A stretch of 64,000 nt of DNA, from the NCBI GenBank assembly GCA_905221605.1, contig CAJNDS010000347.1:1-64000 (forward strand). Direction: 5' to 3'. This document shows positions 45,173 to 57,335 of the stretch, piece by piece (the stretch's first letter is position 1; each line of letters starts with the position of its first letter). The translations under genes were made by a program, and so were the position numbers. The notes below the pieces were generated by a model, which saw nothing but the letters and a program-made list of their open reading frames with translations, did no database searches and was not told where the DNA came from. The stretch is from Symbiodinium natans (taxonomy: Eukaryota > Sar > Dinophyceae > Suessiales > Symbiodiniaceae).

Positions 45173-46098
45173 TCAGTATTCATCGAGTTCATCGTCAACG
45201 AACAACATACACAAACCCTTGTCGTGGCTAGGGTCGCTGATGTTGAGCGTGGCGTTGCCAATCGGGGCAATGGCCGGGGGAGGCAGCACCTCAGTCAGTT
45301 GCCAGTGTCCAGGGAAGCGGGTGCGGGTGCGGGTGTGTTGCTTATTGTTGCAGCGCAAGCCATGCACGGTCCCATCGTCCTCGCATGAAATTGCTTTGCA
45401 AATCACAAAACACCCCCCCCCCCCACACTTCCAGTGCCTTAGTCTGCAAGCTCCTTGGAACCAAAACCGAACCTTGGGCTGGTTGGTGTCTGGTTTTTTT
45501 TTGAGCCACGCGCTCATTCGTCAAGCGATGGCAAAGGGAAATGGCATATTTGGAACCAACCAGCCAAAGTTTACAGCGGTTCGCCACGAAGGCCAAGATG
45601 CGCTCCAATCCACCACTTTGTCCACACGCTTCTCGTGCTGCACCTTCATCCTTAGATCAGATGCGACTGCATGGCAGCGTGTCGAGGCCTGCAGTAGCCA
45701 ACCATTCTCAGGCTTTGTGGTGGACGTTGATGGTCATTGCCAAGAATCCACAGCTCCTTGCTCGGGCAAGCAGGCCTCTTGTGCCTCAGGTGCTTCAAAA
45801 GCTAAACCATGAGCCAGCCTTTTACTCTTACCAGCATGTGGGCCATGCGCGGGAAGTCAACTTCGACCCCAAAAAAGCAGATTCGTCAGATTCGTCACCT
45901 CATCCGGTTGAAGTCAAAGCCTGACAAAGTGCACCCCAGTTGCTTGTACTCCATGGGGGCCACGTCTGAAGGAACGAAGCTACACTTGTCGACCTGCGGT
46001 GTGGTCTCGAGCCTATAGAACAACCCAACCGAGTCTGGAGGTGTGCTTGGCAGATGCCAGTCCGCCCACACCATTGCGCACCTCGCCGGCCGGCGCAT
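45173..46098 (-). CDS. Multi-exon gene, unknown product
   Basis: A block at 46098-45900 encodes WADWHLPSTPPDSVGLFYRL, ETTPQVDKCSFVPSDVAPME and LGCTLSGFDFNRM, with a donor GTGACG. A last block at about 45400-45173 encodes RTRFPGHWQLTEVLPPPAIA, PIGNATLNISDPSHDKGLCM and LFVDDELDEY, then TGA. Small coding-like pieces lie between. The plus strand has competing frames, so strand choice rests on splice signals and composition. No family recognised. Confidence 0.4.
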
Positions 46099-48019
46099 CC
46101 CAGGTGCTGTTCACGTCGTACTTCTTGTACTGCTTCTGCCTGCACCACATCGCGGAGGGTAATGTTTTCGGGCGCTTGCGGATAAGGCTCTTTTGGGTAA
46201 AATTCCGGGAAGCAATCAGAGCCATGATGGAGGCATGCATAGGCATGCTGGATCGAGCTTTCAATGCCAAGGCGTGGTGCCTAGTGAGTCTGCTGCTCCT
46301 TTGCATGCGGATGGGCGGGCTTGGAAACGGGCACATCCAGGCAAGTACTGTCGAGGTATGCGGGCTCTCAAACAAATATCTAAGGATCATACCCTTCATT
46401 TGGAAGAGATGCACGACAAGCAGCCCTGGCAGCCACAGTAGCAGCCGAGTGGCAGATTGAAGTAGTTGTCCAAGAGATAGAGCTTATCCTGCCGGGAGCT
46501 GGCAGCATATGTACAACGCCGCGCATGCGGCGCGAGCTGTCACAAATGCTTGATGCTGGAACTTTGGTGTGAATAACATTTGCTTGAAGGGAGGACGGGG
46601 GAAAAAAACCGAAGCAGGGTAGCAGCGGGCCGATCCCGGAAGCCTGGCCAGCGAGGAAGCCCGGAGACAGTGTGAGGCCATACTCCTCCTTGTCCTCAGG
46701 CTCGGGGGGCTTTACGCTTCGCTGCCTGGGCTTAGCCTTACGAAGGCGAGTATTCTAGAACGCACAGGCTTCATTTCATGCGAGGGCTCCAGCGGGTTCT
46801 CAGCCAATCTTCCACGCCCATACGCCCATGACATCCAAGGCCCTGGCCATGGACCACTGAAACGCAATGGCGCCGCTCATAAACTGCCCCATGTCCTGCA
46901 AGCCATCTCAAAAACCAGGTCTCCAGTGGACAATGCTGGACAATGTAAGGGCTGCAAGACTGGCTACCAGATGTGTGTGTGTGTGTGTGCTGCAGGTAGC
47001 TGACACGGTACATGCGGGTGGATGCCCAACTTGCGAAGTCCCAGAACATCCCAAAACCCATTCTGCCCCACTGTCTGCTGTCGCCTCGCCAAGGAAGTGC
47101 TTCACATCTGGCCAAGTTCGGCCATCTGAGGAAAGCGAGGTGGCTTCTTGTGGTGCTTTACATGTACAAAATGACAGCTTGTCTCGGCTCATGCGCTTTA
47201 GGAGGCTGCGTGTGTGTTTGTGTGCTTTTGGCTATGTCGGCTATGTCGGGCGAGGTGCACCTGCGCGCGCTGTTTCAGTGAAACCGACAGTAGGGGTCGT
47301 ATGTCGTGCTGCCGTGCAACCAGCATCCCCCCTCAAAAACCGAAGTGCCTGGGTATGGGCATTTCGTCTTGAACTTGCCCAGGTTGCAGCCGAACCTGAC
47401 TCGATCGTAACGGCTCAAAAAGGTGTGGACAAAGCCAGGGCTGATTTTGGCTGTGCTCTCAGGGGCAACCGCTTCATGCTTTTCCTTTTTCTTCGCTCCA
47501 TCGCTCACCTCAAGTCTTGTGACAGCCGCAAACCCTCGTCTGCTCCCATCCCAGCGGCTCGCTGAAAATGAAAGGCACCGAGAAGTCCTCGAAGTCCTGG
47601 AGAGCGACTTTAAGACTTTAAGGCAGCTTCTGGTGCTTGTGATTCTTTTGTCGGGGGCGAAGATGGTCTCACCGCAGAAACAAAGGCTTTTGTTTTGTTC
47701 TCAGGGTTGTCGGCATAAGAGGTTTTCTCCGCTCTTTTCGATCATAAAGCCGTCTCGCTGCGAATCTACTTTGATTCTCTCAGCTTAACCTTTCCTCTCT
47801 GAAGCCGCGAGCTTCGAGCTTAACGTCCCGACACGCCCGTCTCGTTGTTGAACACATCTGCTTGTCTACTTGAGCCCGTAACGGAACCCGTTTTCCGAAC
47901 CGTAATCGCACATTCCTTACAGTTCTTTTTCTTAGGTCTTTAGGGATGTGAACCTGAGCGTTGAAGCACCAGGTGCCAGTCACGACGTGCCCGTGTACTG
48001 CAATTGCCTATATGTTGCG

Positions 48020-48115
48020 CTTCGTCCCGCAAAGCCCGGCCTGCTTGATGTCCTTGTACGGAGAGTACTGGAAGTTGTCGGCCTTTCCATCCCCAGGATA
48101 CGTTTCCTGAGCAAG
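48020..48115 (-). CDS. Possible exon, unknown product
   Basis: Encodes QETYPGDGKADNFQYSPYKD and IKQAGLCGTKRNI before a stop. Protein-like but isolated. Confidence 0.25.
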
Positions 48116-48894
48116 AGGAAGCTCAGCACATGTTGACATACTTTCAGAGGGACTTACAACCACTATGGTTAACACCTGGGCCAGCCGAAGTCCAAACCAA
48201 ACCAAGCGTAAAGAACGAAAATGGACGGCAGAGCGCTTCTCCGAATTCTCTTGTCGTTATTGGATGGCCGCTCTGGATTTCAACTGCTCTTCACCACTCC
48301 CAAAGACACAAGCTTGACATTCCCCAAGCCGCTTTCACTTTGGTGTGCTCTCACAAGCTCCACGATTCAGCGTTCGGGGTTCAAAGTACTCTGCTGAGCT
48401 GCATCGCACCAGGAGTAGACATTCAGGCCATAGGCATCCACAGCATCGGCGTCGCTGTCCAAAGCGCAGGTCAGGTAACTCGGGTGTTCCAAGGCTCAGG
48501 ACTGCTGGACCGCCACATCCCACATGCCCAAGGCAACAACCGACCCAGGAGCGGCAACTTGCACGAAAAGAAGCTTCGCTCAATGATCCCAACAAGGCCC
48601 CCGCTTTTCTGCCTTATCCTGAGCCTTCAACCACAAAAAGAATCGAGCGGATGAAGTTCGCTCCAAGCAACTCGGCCACGACCTGAAGCGCGGTGACAAG
48701 TCAACATGTTGAGGAGCTCTCTAACTTTGGCCTTCTCGCGAGGCATCCTAAAGAATTCGCGCGCATGGGCCGCCACACCCGAAAACCTCGCTTCAGTCGT
48801 CCGACGAGCCTTCCGGGCAATGCCGCCGCCGGTGTCGACATCGGAGTAGATCAGCGGCACTTTACCTCGGAAAGCAAAAGTCCCGAGGCTCCGA

Positions 48895-48992
48895 GGCTGG
48901 TCCCGAGGCTCGGAGCTGCACGGGGCTCTTCGGGGCTCTTCGGGGCTCTTCCCACTGCAGGGGGCTCTTGGGGCTCTTGGGGCTCTTGCGTT
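48895..48992. repeat. CGGGGCTCTT short tandem repeats
   Basis: Three copies of CGGGGCTCTT, then CCCACTGCAG, then three copies of GGGGCTCTT, preceded by CCGAGGCT copies. Confidence 0.8.
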
Positions 48993-49866
48993 CAGGGTGA
49001 GGTCGCACTCTTGGCGGTCTGACGCACTCTGGAACCCCCAAGACCACCTTTGGGAAATAACGGCAGTCCTGGGAATGTCCCTCGGTTTTCTGACTGCGGA
49101 TTTGCCAGAACAAATCTACGCTGGGCTGTTCTCCAGTAATGAAGTCGCACACTGTTTCTCGATGCCGGCGTAATGACTGGAAGCAATATTTGGCTGAGCA
49201 GACGCTTGTGCTGTTTTCAGGATGTTCCAGGAGGAGTCCGAAACCCAGGCGAGCTGCGCATGCTCTCTGCGCAGTCGGCCTCGCTCTCTCAAAGCGGGTG
49301 ATGCTTCACGGATGCCGAAACCATCCAAAGCCCAAATGCCCAAAGTATCGGCAACGGTTTGACCAAAGTGTCGAGCTTTGGAAAGAGCTGCTGGGGGGCA
49401 AAGCAAGATTCGGGCGAGCAGCGTGGCACACAACGGGCTCTGCCGAATAGTAGTTACTATCCAAACTATACTGATCCAAAATCCTTGAACATCCCAGGCC
49501 TTCCGACCCTTTCCCTGCCTGGTAGTTGTGGAGGTCCCGCACAAATGCTTTGACACAAGGGAAAGCAGCGTAGCCGTTCCTGAGCACATCAGTTTTGGTC
49601 GGGAGCTCTGAAATTTTCGCCGATTGCCGAGTGCGCAAAGACTCTGGTAGGAGGCGGGAAGCCGTGTGATGGCTTGTTTGCATGCGATATAACTCTGCTA
49701 CGTGAGACGTCGGGCACGAACACGTTGCGAACCGTCACTGGCAAAACGCTTCTTCGTTGATTCTCCACCCCTGTACTGACCTAATCACGCGTCTGACAAA
49801 GCGGGACTCTTCTCATAATCCCTAAGCCGCTTAAGCCCTCAGGAGCAGCGCTACGGAAGCCCCTTC

Positions 49867-50190
49867 TTGGGGCCCAGGCTTGTCCAGCTGCGCAAGCTCG
49901 TTGGCCGCCGTGAACAGCAGCGTATTGTTGTATTGGCTGAACCTTGGGGGATGCCATCGGTTGAGGCATTTAATGTATTTGGGCTTGGCATTCGTGTAGG
50001 GGTAGGAACTTGGGTGCTCAGCTGCCTCGACGCTTCGGAGCGACGACGCGTCGGAGCACTCCGGAGCTGATTTTCCGCGAAGATCATGAGATTTTCTATC
50101 GAATGCCTCCCAAAGCCTCTACTGAGCTCCAGCTCAGGCGCTCCTTCATCAAAGTCTTCGCAAAGCCAAGCAGGTTAACACCCACGTTGC
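49867..50190 (+). CDS. Candidate gene segment, unknown product
   Basis: The plus frame encodes RIVVLAEPWGMPSVEAFNVF and GLGIRVGVGTWVLSCLDASE. A second plus frame at 50080-50180 encodes FREDHEIFYRMPPKASTELQ and LRRSFIKVFAKPSR before a GTTAAC donor. The two are in different phases, so a splice or a frameshift must lie between. No family recognised. Confidence 0.3.
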
Positions 50191-50756
50191 CGTAGTCTTC
50201 CAGGTCCTCCGAATGGGAAGGCTTGCAGACTTGGCAATTGCATCCGAAAATGCCCAGTACTCCTCGACACATGTGGTCTACAAGGTCTAGATCTGCATGC
50301 CTGGATCTATCTATCTATATATACACACAAACACACAAGTTTGCGCAATCAGCTGAAGCCCAGGGCGCCGGGAAGGTTGAAGTGAATACGAGTACAGGTG
50401 TCGGGGCCTAGATGTGAAAGATCGAACATCCCTACACTGCAGCCGTGAAGCGTGCAGCCCTGGAATAGCCCAAAATAGGGACCCAGAGTGTACAGACTAT
50501 ACCGCTGCGCACCTTCGTGTAGCACTCGGGAGCTGGGAAGGCGGGTAGGAAGCCATAGTCCTTGGTCGAGCGGCAGATCACAGCTCGGATTTCTAGTCTC
50601 GACATTCTTGGTATACATATGTATACGAATATATGCATTTACTCTGCACTAAGGAGCTCCAAAAACGTCTCCGGGAAAACGGGCTCGGTCGGCGTAAATG
50701 AGCGGCGCGCCCGGGCAGCGCGCTGCGGACCATGGCGGTCGGATTTCTTGGCGGCT

Positions 50757-50945
50757 CGCAAAATGCCAGACTGTCACCGCTTTTGGATTCTACACGAAAT
50801 GCGAAATTATCGTCACTTTTGGACTTCTAGGCTGACGAAATGTGAAAGCTGTCGCCGTTGTTAGACTTCCGGGCTCACGAAATGCGAAACTGTTGTCGCA
50901 TTTGGACGTCTAGGTTCGTGAAATGCGAATCTGTCCTCGCTGTTG
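50757..50945 (+). repeat. About 58-bp dispersed tandem repeat, copy 1
   Basis: Four units with the core ACGAAATGCGAAACTGTCG and CTTTTGGACTTCTAGG. Reverse-complement copies occur at 62010-62160. Confidence 0.75.
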
Positions 50946-51619
50946 GTTCCTGACACATCTCATCCAGTGAATTCCTGACGCATCTCGCATCGCAATCATT
51001 TTTTGTTGTCCGTGTGTGGCGAGTTGCCGTGCGCTTGGAGTGCTCCCATGAGCCTAGAGACCCTTGACGTGTTGTGGGGGAGTTTCTGGGGGGCTTCTTT
51101 GGGCCATTGTAGTGCTCTTTCGTATGTGTATATGACCTTTTTTCGTTGCCCCCTGCACAGCTTGGCAAAAGGTCTGGGGTTTGGAATTCAAAGTGTCGCA
51201 GAGTCTTGACTGTCTTTGGCAACAAACCCGGTGCACGTGCCAGACGGAAGCACAGGAAACCGCTGGTGCCAAAGCTCAAAACAGTGTAAAGCTTCACACA
51301 ACCTTGTGGTGCAACACAAAGCATGAAACATCCTAGGCCATCCTAGAAATCGACCTGCACCCCTCATCACCATCAGGCTCAGGCGCCTTGCCCGTCAAGG
51401 GCACGATCACCTCGCTCCCGCAAGTCCGGGATTGGGAACATCTCAAAAAAGGTGCAGGCTTTGAGGATGTTTAGGATTTGATGTGTGTCGTGGCCGGGCC
51501 GAGTGTTGGGTTCGTCAGGCGAGTCTTCAAAAGGCTGCTACCTAAAGGCCCTCTAAAGTTCGCCAACAAGAATCACGAACTCAACACAAGCTCTTGAAGC
51601 ATCCTTAAGCCCTAGGTCT

Positions 51620-53460
51620 CGTTGTGAGCTGAGCGGCATAGATACCCAAGGAGGCTGCCTTCTTCATGAACTTGGCGTGGCTCTTGCGCGGATCCAACTC
51701 GGCTTTGACTGATGCAGATCAAAGTCACACTGTTCAATCAGCTAACTTTCCGCACGCAGATAAATGGTTCTCCGATTTGTTCATCAGCCACAGACTTGCT
51801 GCATCTGCCCATGTTAAAGCCAGAGGCGCCGTAGCCGTGGCAAAGATTACCAGAAGTGCATCCTATTCTGCTTGCAGCTGCGGAGGCGTTGTACAACCTG
51901 ATGGTATTGGCGCCCATGTCGGCCATCCTGGTGGAACCCAATGTAGCAAACTTATCTGAGGTAACTCACCGGCGGAGATCTGCATGTGTGAGAGTGCATT
52001 TGATAAAGAGCAAAACCCCCAGCGTGCCCACGCCATGACTGCATGCTTACACTTGAAGAGCAAATGGCCCCATGCCAGAGATGGTCCTAGGCTAAGCCAA
52101 GAAAAGTCGTCAAGCTATCTCTGGGGTGCTGGAACCCACCACGCATCCCACCAAGCCGACTGTCACTTGAGACATGGCATGCATCAGGGTCTCAGGGCGT
52201 GCGTATTGTGAGGTGCCGTGAAGAACCCAACTATCGCCTAACTCGGGTCCAAAATGATCGGGAAAGCGCCGGCCTATTGGGCATGGAACAACAAATTACG
52301 TACTTTGGCGAAAAGGGCATGCGGCCAACGATTCAACTGTAGCCAGCCGGGGCTCGCTTCCAAATCTTCAGTCCAGAACTCCTGGACAAGGGCTTCAGGG
52401 CCTTCAGGGCCCTTCAGGTTCTTGGGCAGGGACTGCCTAAAGGGACGCGGGTACATCGGCAGCTGAGTGAATTCGCTCTGCAAAGCCTGCAGATGTGCAA
52501 CGGGTTGACGCCAGATCTGTTTTTGTTTTTTGTTTTTCGAAACTTGTTCCGTCTCTGACTTCGCTCCAGGAAAATTTGTGCCTCGCCGCTCCCAGCCATC
52601 CTATCTGGTCAATGGTTTTGGACAGAGTTCCTCTCCCCTTGTAGCCCTTCGTTTTCAACTCACCTGACCACCTGCTCCTTCGACATGTCGACTGCGCACA
52701 GGCTCTGAAGTTCTGTCGATGCGCTTGGTGCTTACTATTCCGGAACCAAACGTGTCCTCCTTGTCATCCTCGATGACGTCGGCAGTGTAGCCCCAGTAGC
52801 CTCCATATTTAGAGCCGAAATCCAAATCCCTGCAGCTATCTGCAACTCAAGTCTGCAAGGAACTGATTGGTTGAACCTCGAACTCTTTCCGAACTCCTTC
52901 CTCTAGAAACTCGAAAGTCATCGGAACCTCAAAACTTCCCAAACCCACACCTAAAACATCCAAACCATTCTAAGTCCCCAGGAAGTCCCAAAACGCGCCT
53001 CCCTTGGGAGTTCCTGGCACGCACTTGTCCACCCAGCCAGCGATTTGCACCGAATTCCCGAAGGAGTGATCGTACTTCCTTCAAAGGGGGAGGGGGGGGG
53101 AGAGGTATCAGATAACGGGCAAAGGAGAGGTAATTTGCATGTGGTTTTTGCGCTTCTTGAGTGTGGGGGGTTTTTGGATGCTTCCAGAGGCTGTTGCGGG
53201 GACGAGGAGTTGAAAAGAAAATGGATTCAATGGGACTTCGTTTGATGTTAGGGAAGCTGTGATTTGAGGGCAGCGCCATTCCCTTGGAAGCTTCTGGTAG
53301 AAGGTCGTATGAGTGTGGCTGATTGCAGATTGTCTCCATCACACAGCTGTCGAGGCCGAGCGACTCGTTTCTTGGATTGTACGCCACGCCCTTGGCGAAG
53401 AAGCGCTTTCCCGTGACCTCAGAACTTGCAGTACCGAGCAGCAACATCGGCACCAACTAT
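51620..53460 (-). CDS. Probable glycosidase-like TIM-barrel protein (GH72-like)
   Basis: Exon near 53456-53340: SSEVTGKRFFAKGVAYNPRN, like the first strand of GH72-type glucanosyltransferases. 52829-52664: DLDFGSKYGGYWGYTADVIE then DDKEDTFGSGIVSTKRID, donor GTGAGT. 52604-52560: IGWLGAARHKFSWSE. 52486-52304: ALQSEFTQLPMYPRPFRQSL, VQEFWTEDLEASPGWLQLNR, donor GTACGT. Near 51950-51890: MADMGANTIRLYN, then AELDPRKSHAKFMKKAASLG near 51700, a pair typical of (beta/alpha)8 glycosidases. The middle exons join in frame; the link to the GANTIRLYN exon and its GCC-ambiguous donor is unresolved. Wall or surface glucan remodelling is a guess; the catalytic glutamates were not located and downstream exons may continue below 51.6 kb. 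Confidence 0.45.
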
Positions 53461-53989
53461 TCACGACCCCGCTCCACCGGGCCATTGTCATAAAACCCTA
53501 CTCCCCCATACAAGTCCTGAACCTGTCTCTTTATGATCCTCCGTCCTGCCGGGCTTCGGAATCATAGAGGAAGTTGCCCCGTGCGATGATCGGATTCAGT
53601 GTCTCATAGGTTTTGGGCACCTGAGTCTGCAGCGGGCCAACATCTCTTGCAAAGCGGGAAAGCCTAACCGCACATTGCACAACGTGTTTGAGTCTTGATT
53701 CAAGACCTGGTAGTCATACGAAACTAATCAGGACGAGCTGCAGGCTGCTTTGGCCGGGCAGGCAATGGTGCCTTGAGGGACGAACCCATTTCATTGACTC
53801 AGGGACAGCTCCCATCAGGCAATGCCATGTCATGCCCACTCAAAGGTTGACCTGTTGGGAGTGAGTCGAGAATCACACAAAGCCTTCCGGCTTCTCCAAG
53901 GAATGGTCTTTTGAGGCTGTTTGCTGTTCATCTTATTTGGCAGGCCTTTTGCCACATTCCGCGTGCCAATCTTTAAGCCCACTCTTCTG

Positions 53990-54240
53990 GGACGTGGGCC
54001 AGGCCCTGTCATAACGAAGTGACTTCCGTCTCCAACATGGGACGGAAGAACGTATTTCGCGATTATAACTAACTTAACAATGAAACGCCCCGTAAAAACC
54101 AAACATTTTATAATTAAAGGGGCGTGAAATTGAGTTCGTTCGTTCACTACATTTCTTTAATTTGAAAATGAAAAGAATAAAGTGCGAATTTATATTTTAG
54201 TGGGCCTTTTAAGTGAATTATATGAAGCTAGAATATTTAG
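53990..54240. other. AT-rich stretch, no supported gene
   Basis: AT-rich DNA with a minus frame running through it, of uncertain meaning. No repeat seen. Confidence 0.4.
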
Positions 54241-54820
54241 TAGTGCAAGGCGCCCGCATCACCTGTGCAGCTAGCCACCTCCCGCATCCACAAGCCCTGA
54301 ATATCCCTGAGCCATGCAAAAGGCCTAAGCCTGTGATCGCGGACTGAACATGCCGACTTTGTAGCTGAAAGCTCCGTGGAACCTGGAGCCAAGGATCCAT
54401 AGTCTTCGTCGGGGCCGGTTCCTCGGTTTCTTCTTTGGCCTTCCAGGGGCTGCGGGCTGCACGTTCTGCTAGTTTTACGAGTAAGGACTCATTTTTTTTG
54501 CTTGTGGCTCTCGGGTGGAGAAATACAAGTAGTGGAGAAACCTTTGGGTGGTTGACGGGAACCGGTGAACATGTTAAACGAGAAGTGCAACTTCTGCAAG
54601 GTTTCCCGAACATGTGCGATGACCTGCTTCGGCACCTGAAGACCAAAGCGGGGGGTCGTTATAGGGGCTGGTCGGGAGGCTTTGCATAACAAGGGAATCC
54701 ACCAAGAGAACCTGCTTAGAAGGGTACCGACCCCCCCAGAGGCTGACCGGGTCCTTGTTCGTCTCCGCTGGTTCGGGCGATGGCGCCGGTGCTGCGGCTG
54801 CCGCCTGCGTCCCCAAGTGA
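54218..54820 (-). CDS. Candidate coding region, unknown product
   Basis: A frame at 54816-54640 encodes GTQAAAAAPAPSPEPAETNK then WGGRYPSKQVLLVDSLVMQS. A second at 54480-54340 encodes VKLAERAARSPWKAKEETEE and PAPTKTMDPWLQVPRSFQLQ. Ala/Pro- and Glu-rich linkers suggest a low-complexity protein. Splice sites not fixed. Confidence 0.3.
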
Positions 54821-54930
54821 TATCAAAAAACAAACTTTGAGAGCTCAAGCTGGCTTGGGCTTGGGGAGTTGGAATCTTCGCACAAATCTAATGTCCGCAT
54901 AGGGAAGATGTATATCACATTTATGTACGG

Positions 54931-54985
54931 TATCTGTATATATATATATATATATGCTCACCCCCCCCCCCTCGACAGACCCCCG
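54931..54985 (+). repeat. TA tract + poly-C + CTCGACAGACCCC module, left
   Basis: (TA)n, then GCTCACCCCCCCCCCC, then CTCGACAGACCCCCGGAA. An inverted relative lies at 57187-57235. Confidence 0.85.
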
Positions 54986-55162
54986 GAAGCAAAAAAAGGG
55001 CTGAGGGCGCGACGGACAGCATAGCTGCACACAGTAGCCAGACACGTTAACAAACAATAGAGATATATGGTACCCCCCCTCCCCAAAGATCTATACTTTT
55101 TTGCTTTGCTTAATGCCTTTGATGTTTTTCTCTGTTGTTGTATGTTTTTCTTTTGTTGTCTG

Positions 55163-55535
55163 TTAAACCTATGTGTTTCTATTTTAAAACCCTTATTGAA
55201 ATATTGAATGTCCAGAAGGGTTGGCATTATTGAAACCCTTATTGAAATATTGAATCAACAAGGGTGGTCATTATTGAAACCCTCATTGAAATATTGAATT
55301 TCAATAAGGGTTGGCATTATTGAAACCCTTCTTGAAGTATTGAACTTCAATACGGGTGGTCATTATGGAAACCCTTATTGAATATTGAATTTCAATAAGG
55401 GCGGAACCAAGAACTAAGAACTAAGACTGCCAGGGACTCTTGGTCTGAGTTCTTAGTTCCTAGTACAGCCCTTATTCAAATTCAATATTTCAATAAGGGT
55501 CTTAAAATTGAAACACATAGGTTTGGATTCTTAGT
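55163..55535. repeat. Foldback element of CCCTTATTGAAATATTGAA units
   Basis: Outer arms AAACCTATGTGTTTC (left) and GAAACACATAGGTTT (right) are exact reverse complements. Inside, 46-bp units contain CCCTTATTGAAATATTGAA and its complement TTCAATAAGGG, so each unit is itself a hairpin. The right half also carries inverted TTCTTAGTTCC motifs. Confidence 0.85.
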
Positions 55536-55599
55536 TCCTAGTACCGCCCTTATTGAAATTCAATATATTTCAATAAGAGGTAACCCAGGAACTAAGAAT

Positions 55600-56130
55600 C
55601 CGTTTGAAAGGAATTCCTATTGGTTTAGGCTCATATTCATTTAGTAGGATTCCTACTAATTCTTGTTAAACGAATCTTATTTTTCATAGGAGTCCTATTA
55701 ATTCCTATTAATCTTCACTGCGTTCTTTTGATTTGTTAAGGGTTCCTATTCAATTTAATGGGCTTTCTACTAGCTTCCCCGATAAATTTCGTAGGAGCCC
55801 GAAAGATTCCTACTTATTTTCATAGGATTCCAGTGAAGTTTCATATGGTTCCTAATTATTTTGATAAAGCTCCTACTACTGCAATAAGACTCATATCAAT
55901 TTCAGAGCTCTTACTCATGATATGTGGATTCGTATTAATTTTAATAGGGATCTGATTCATTTGAAAGGGATTCCTGTTGGTTTCGGCTCATATCATTTTT
56001 AATAGGATTCCTATTAGTTAAGGGTTCACATTCGTTATAGGAGTCCCATTGGTTCCTATTAATTGTAGTAGGGGTCCTCTTCAGTTTATTAGGATTCCTA
56101 TCAACTATCATAGGGTTCTCATTAACGTGG
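55600..56130. repeat. Degenerate AT-rich repeats (TAGGATTCCTATTAATT)
   Basis: About 30-40-bp imperfect units containing ATAGGATTCCTATTA-like sequence, with local inversions. One plus frame is open but is repeat-derived. Confidence 0.7.
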
Positions 56131-56264
56131 GCAGAAGCGCAGCATCAAGCACTTTTCCTCGCACTTCCGTAAGCAACTCCAGTAGCTGTTGCTAGCATAG
56201 CTTTCTGTGTTTTTAATATATTTCATATTTCTCATGAGTGTAGAACCCCTAAAAGAATCTCACC

Positions 56265-57130
56265 AAAACCTGAGTTTCCAAAAATCCAAAAATCCAAAAA
56301 TCCCAACCCAAGTTTCGGATTTTTGGAAACTCGAGGAATTTGCTCAAAATCCAAAAAACCCCAAATTCCTCGAGTTTCCAAAAATCCAAAAATCCAAACC
56401 CCAGTTTCGGATTTTTGGAAACTCGAGGAATTTGCTCAAAATCCAAAAAAACCAAAAATTCCTCGAGTTTCCAAAATTCCAAAAATCCAAAAACCCCAAC
56501 CCCAGTTTCGGATTTTTGGAAACTCGAGGAATTTGCTCAAAATCCAAAAAAACCCAAAATTCCTCGCGTTTCCAAAAATCCAAAAATCCCAACCCCAGTT
56601 TCGGATTTTTGGAAACTCGAGGAATTTGCTCAAAATCCAAAAAAACCCAAAATTCCTCGAGTTTCCAAAAATCCAAAAATCCAAAAACCCCAACCCCAGT
56701 TTCGGATTTTTGGAAACTCGAGGAATTTGCTCAAAATCCAAAAAACCCAAAATTCCTCGAGTTTCCAAAAATCCGAAACTGGGGTTGGGATTTTTGGATT
56801 TTTGGATTTTTGGAAACTCGAGGAATTTTGGGTTTTTTTGAATTTTGAGCAAATTCCTCGAGTTTCCAAAAATCCGAAACTGGGCTTGGGATTTTTGGAT
56901 TTTTGGATTTTTGGAAACTCGAGGAATTTTGGGTTTTTTTGGATTTTGAGCAAATTCTTCGAGTTTCCAAAAATCCGAAACTTGGGTTGGGGTTTTTGGG
57001 TTTTTGGATTTTGGAAACTCGAGGAATTTTGGGTTTTTTTGGATTTTGAGCAAATTCCTCGAGTTTCCAAAAATCCGAAACTTGGGTTGGGTTTTTTTGG
57101 ATTTTTGGATTTTTGAAAACTCGAGGAATT
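56265..57130. repeat. Giant palindromic array of about 100-bp hairpin units
   Basis: Units run TTCCTCGAGTTTCCAAAAAT, CCAAAAATCC, CCAACCCCAGTTTCGGATTT, TTGGAAACTCGAGGAATTTG, CTCAAAATCCAAAAAA. Forward units fill 56265-56775, then inverted units follow to 57130. Each unit also folds on itself through TTCCTCGAGTTTCC/GGAAACTCGAGGAA. Open frames of up to 359 codons on both strands are products of the repeat. Confidence 0.95.
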
Positions 57131-57186
57131 TTGGAGTGGTGCTCTTCCCCCCCCCCCCCCCCCCCGCTTCCTGGACAGATCGGAAA

Positions 57187-57235
57187 TACAATTCCGGGGT
57201 CTGTCGAGGGGGGGGGGTGACCATATATATATATG
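57187..57235 (-). repeat. TA tract + poly-C + CTCGACAGACCCC module, right, inverted
   Basis: In reverse complement this reads (TA)n, GGTCACCCCCCCCC, CTCGACAGACCCCGGAA: the same module as at 54931-54985 in opposite orientation, bracketing the foldback and palindromic arrays. A second poly-C lies at 57146-57166. Confidence 0.85.
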
Positions 57236-57269
57236 TATATGTATATGAATATGTATATGTATGTGTATG

Positions 57270-57323
<54 letters not shown>

Positions 57324-57335
57324 CGTATATGTATC
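57221..57335. repeat. TATATG hexanucleotide microsatellite
   Basis: About 18 tandem TATATG/GTATAT units. Confidence 0.95.

Noticed and set aside
45999-46460. Plus-strand ORF with hydrophobic stretches
   Set aside because: Both strands are open here with similar quality and no splice or domain support decides between them.
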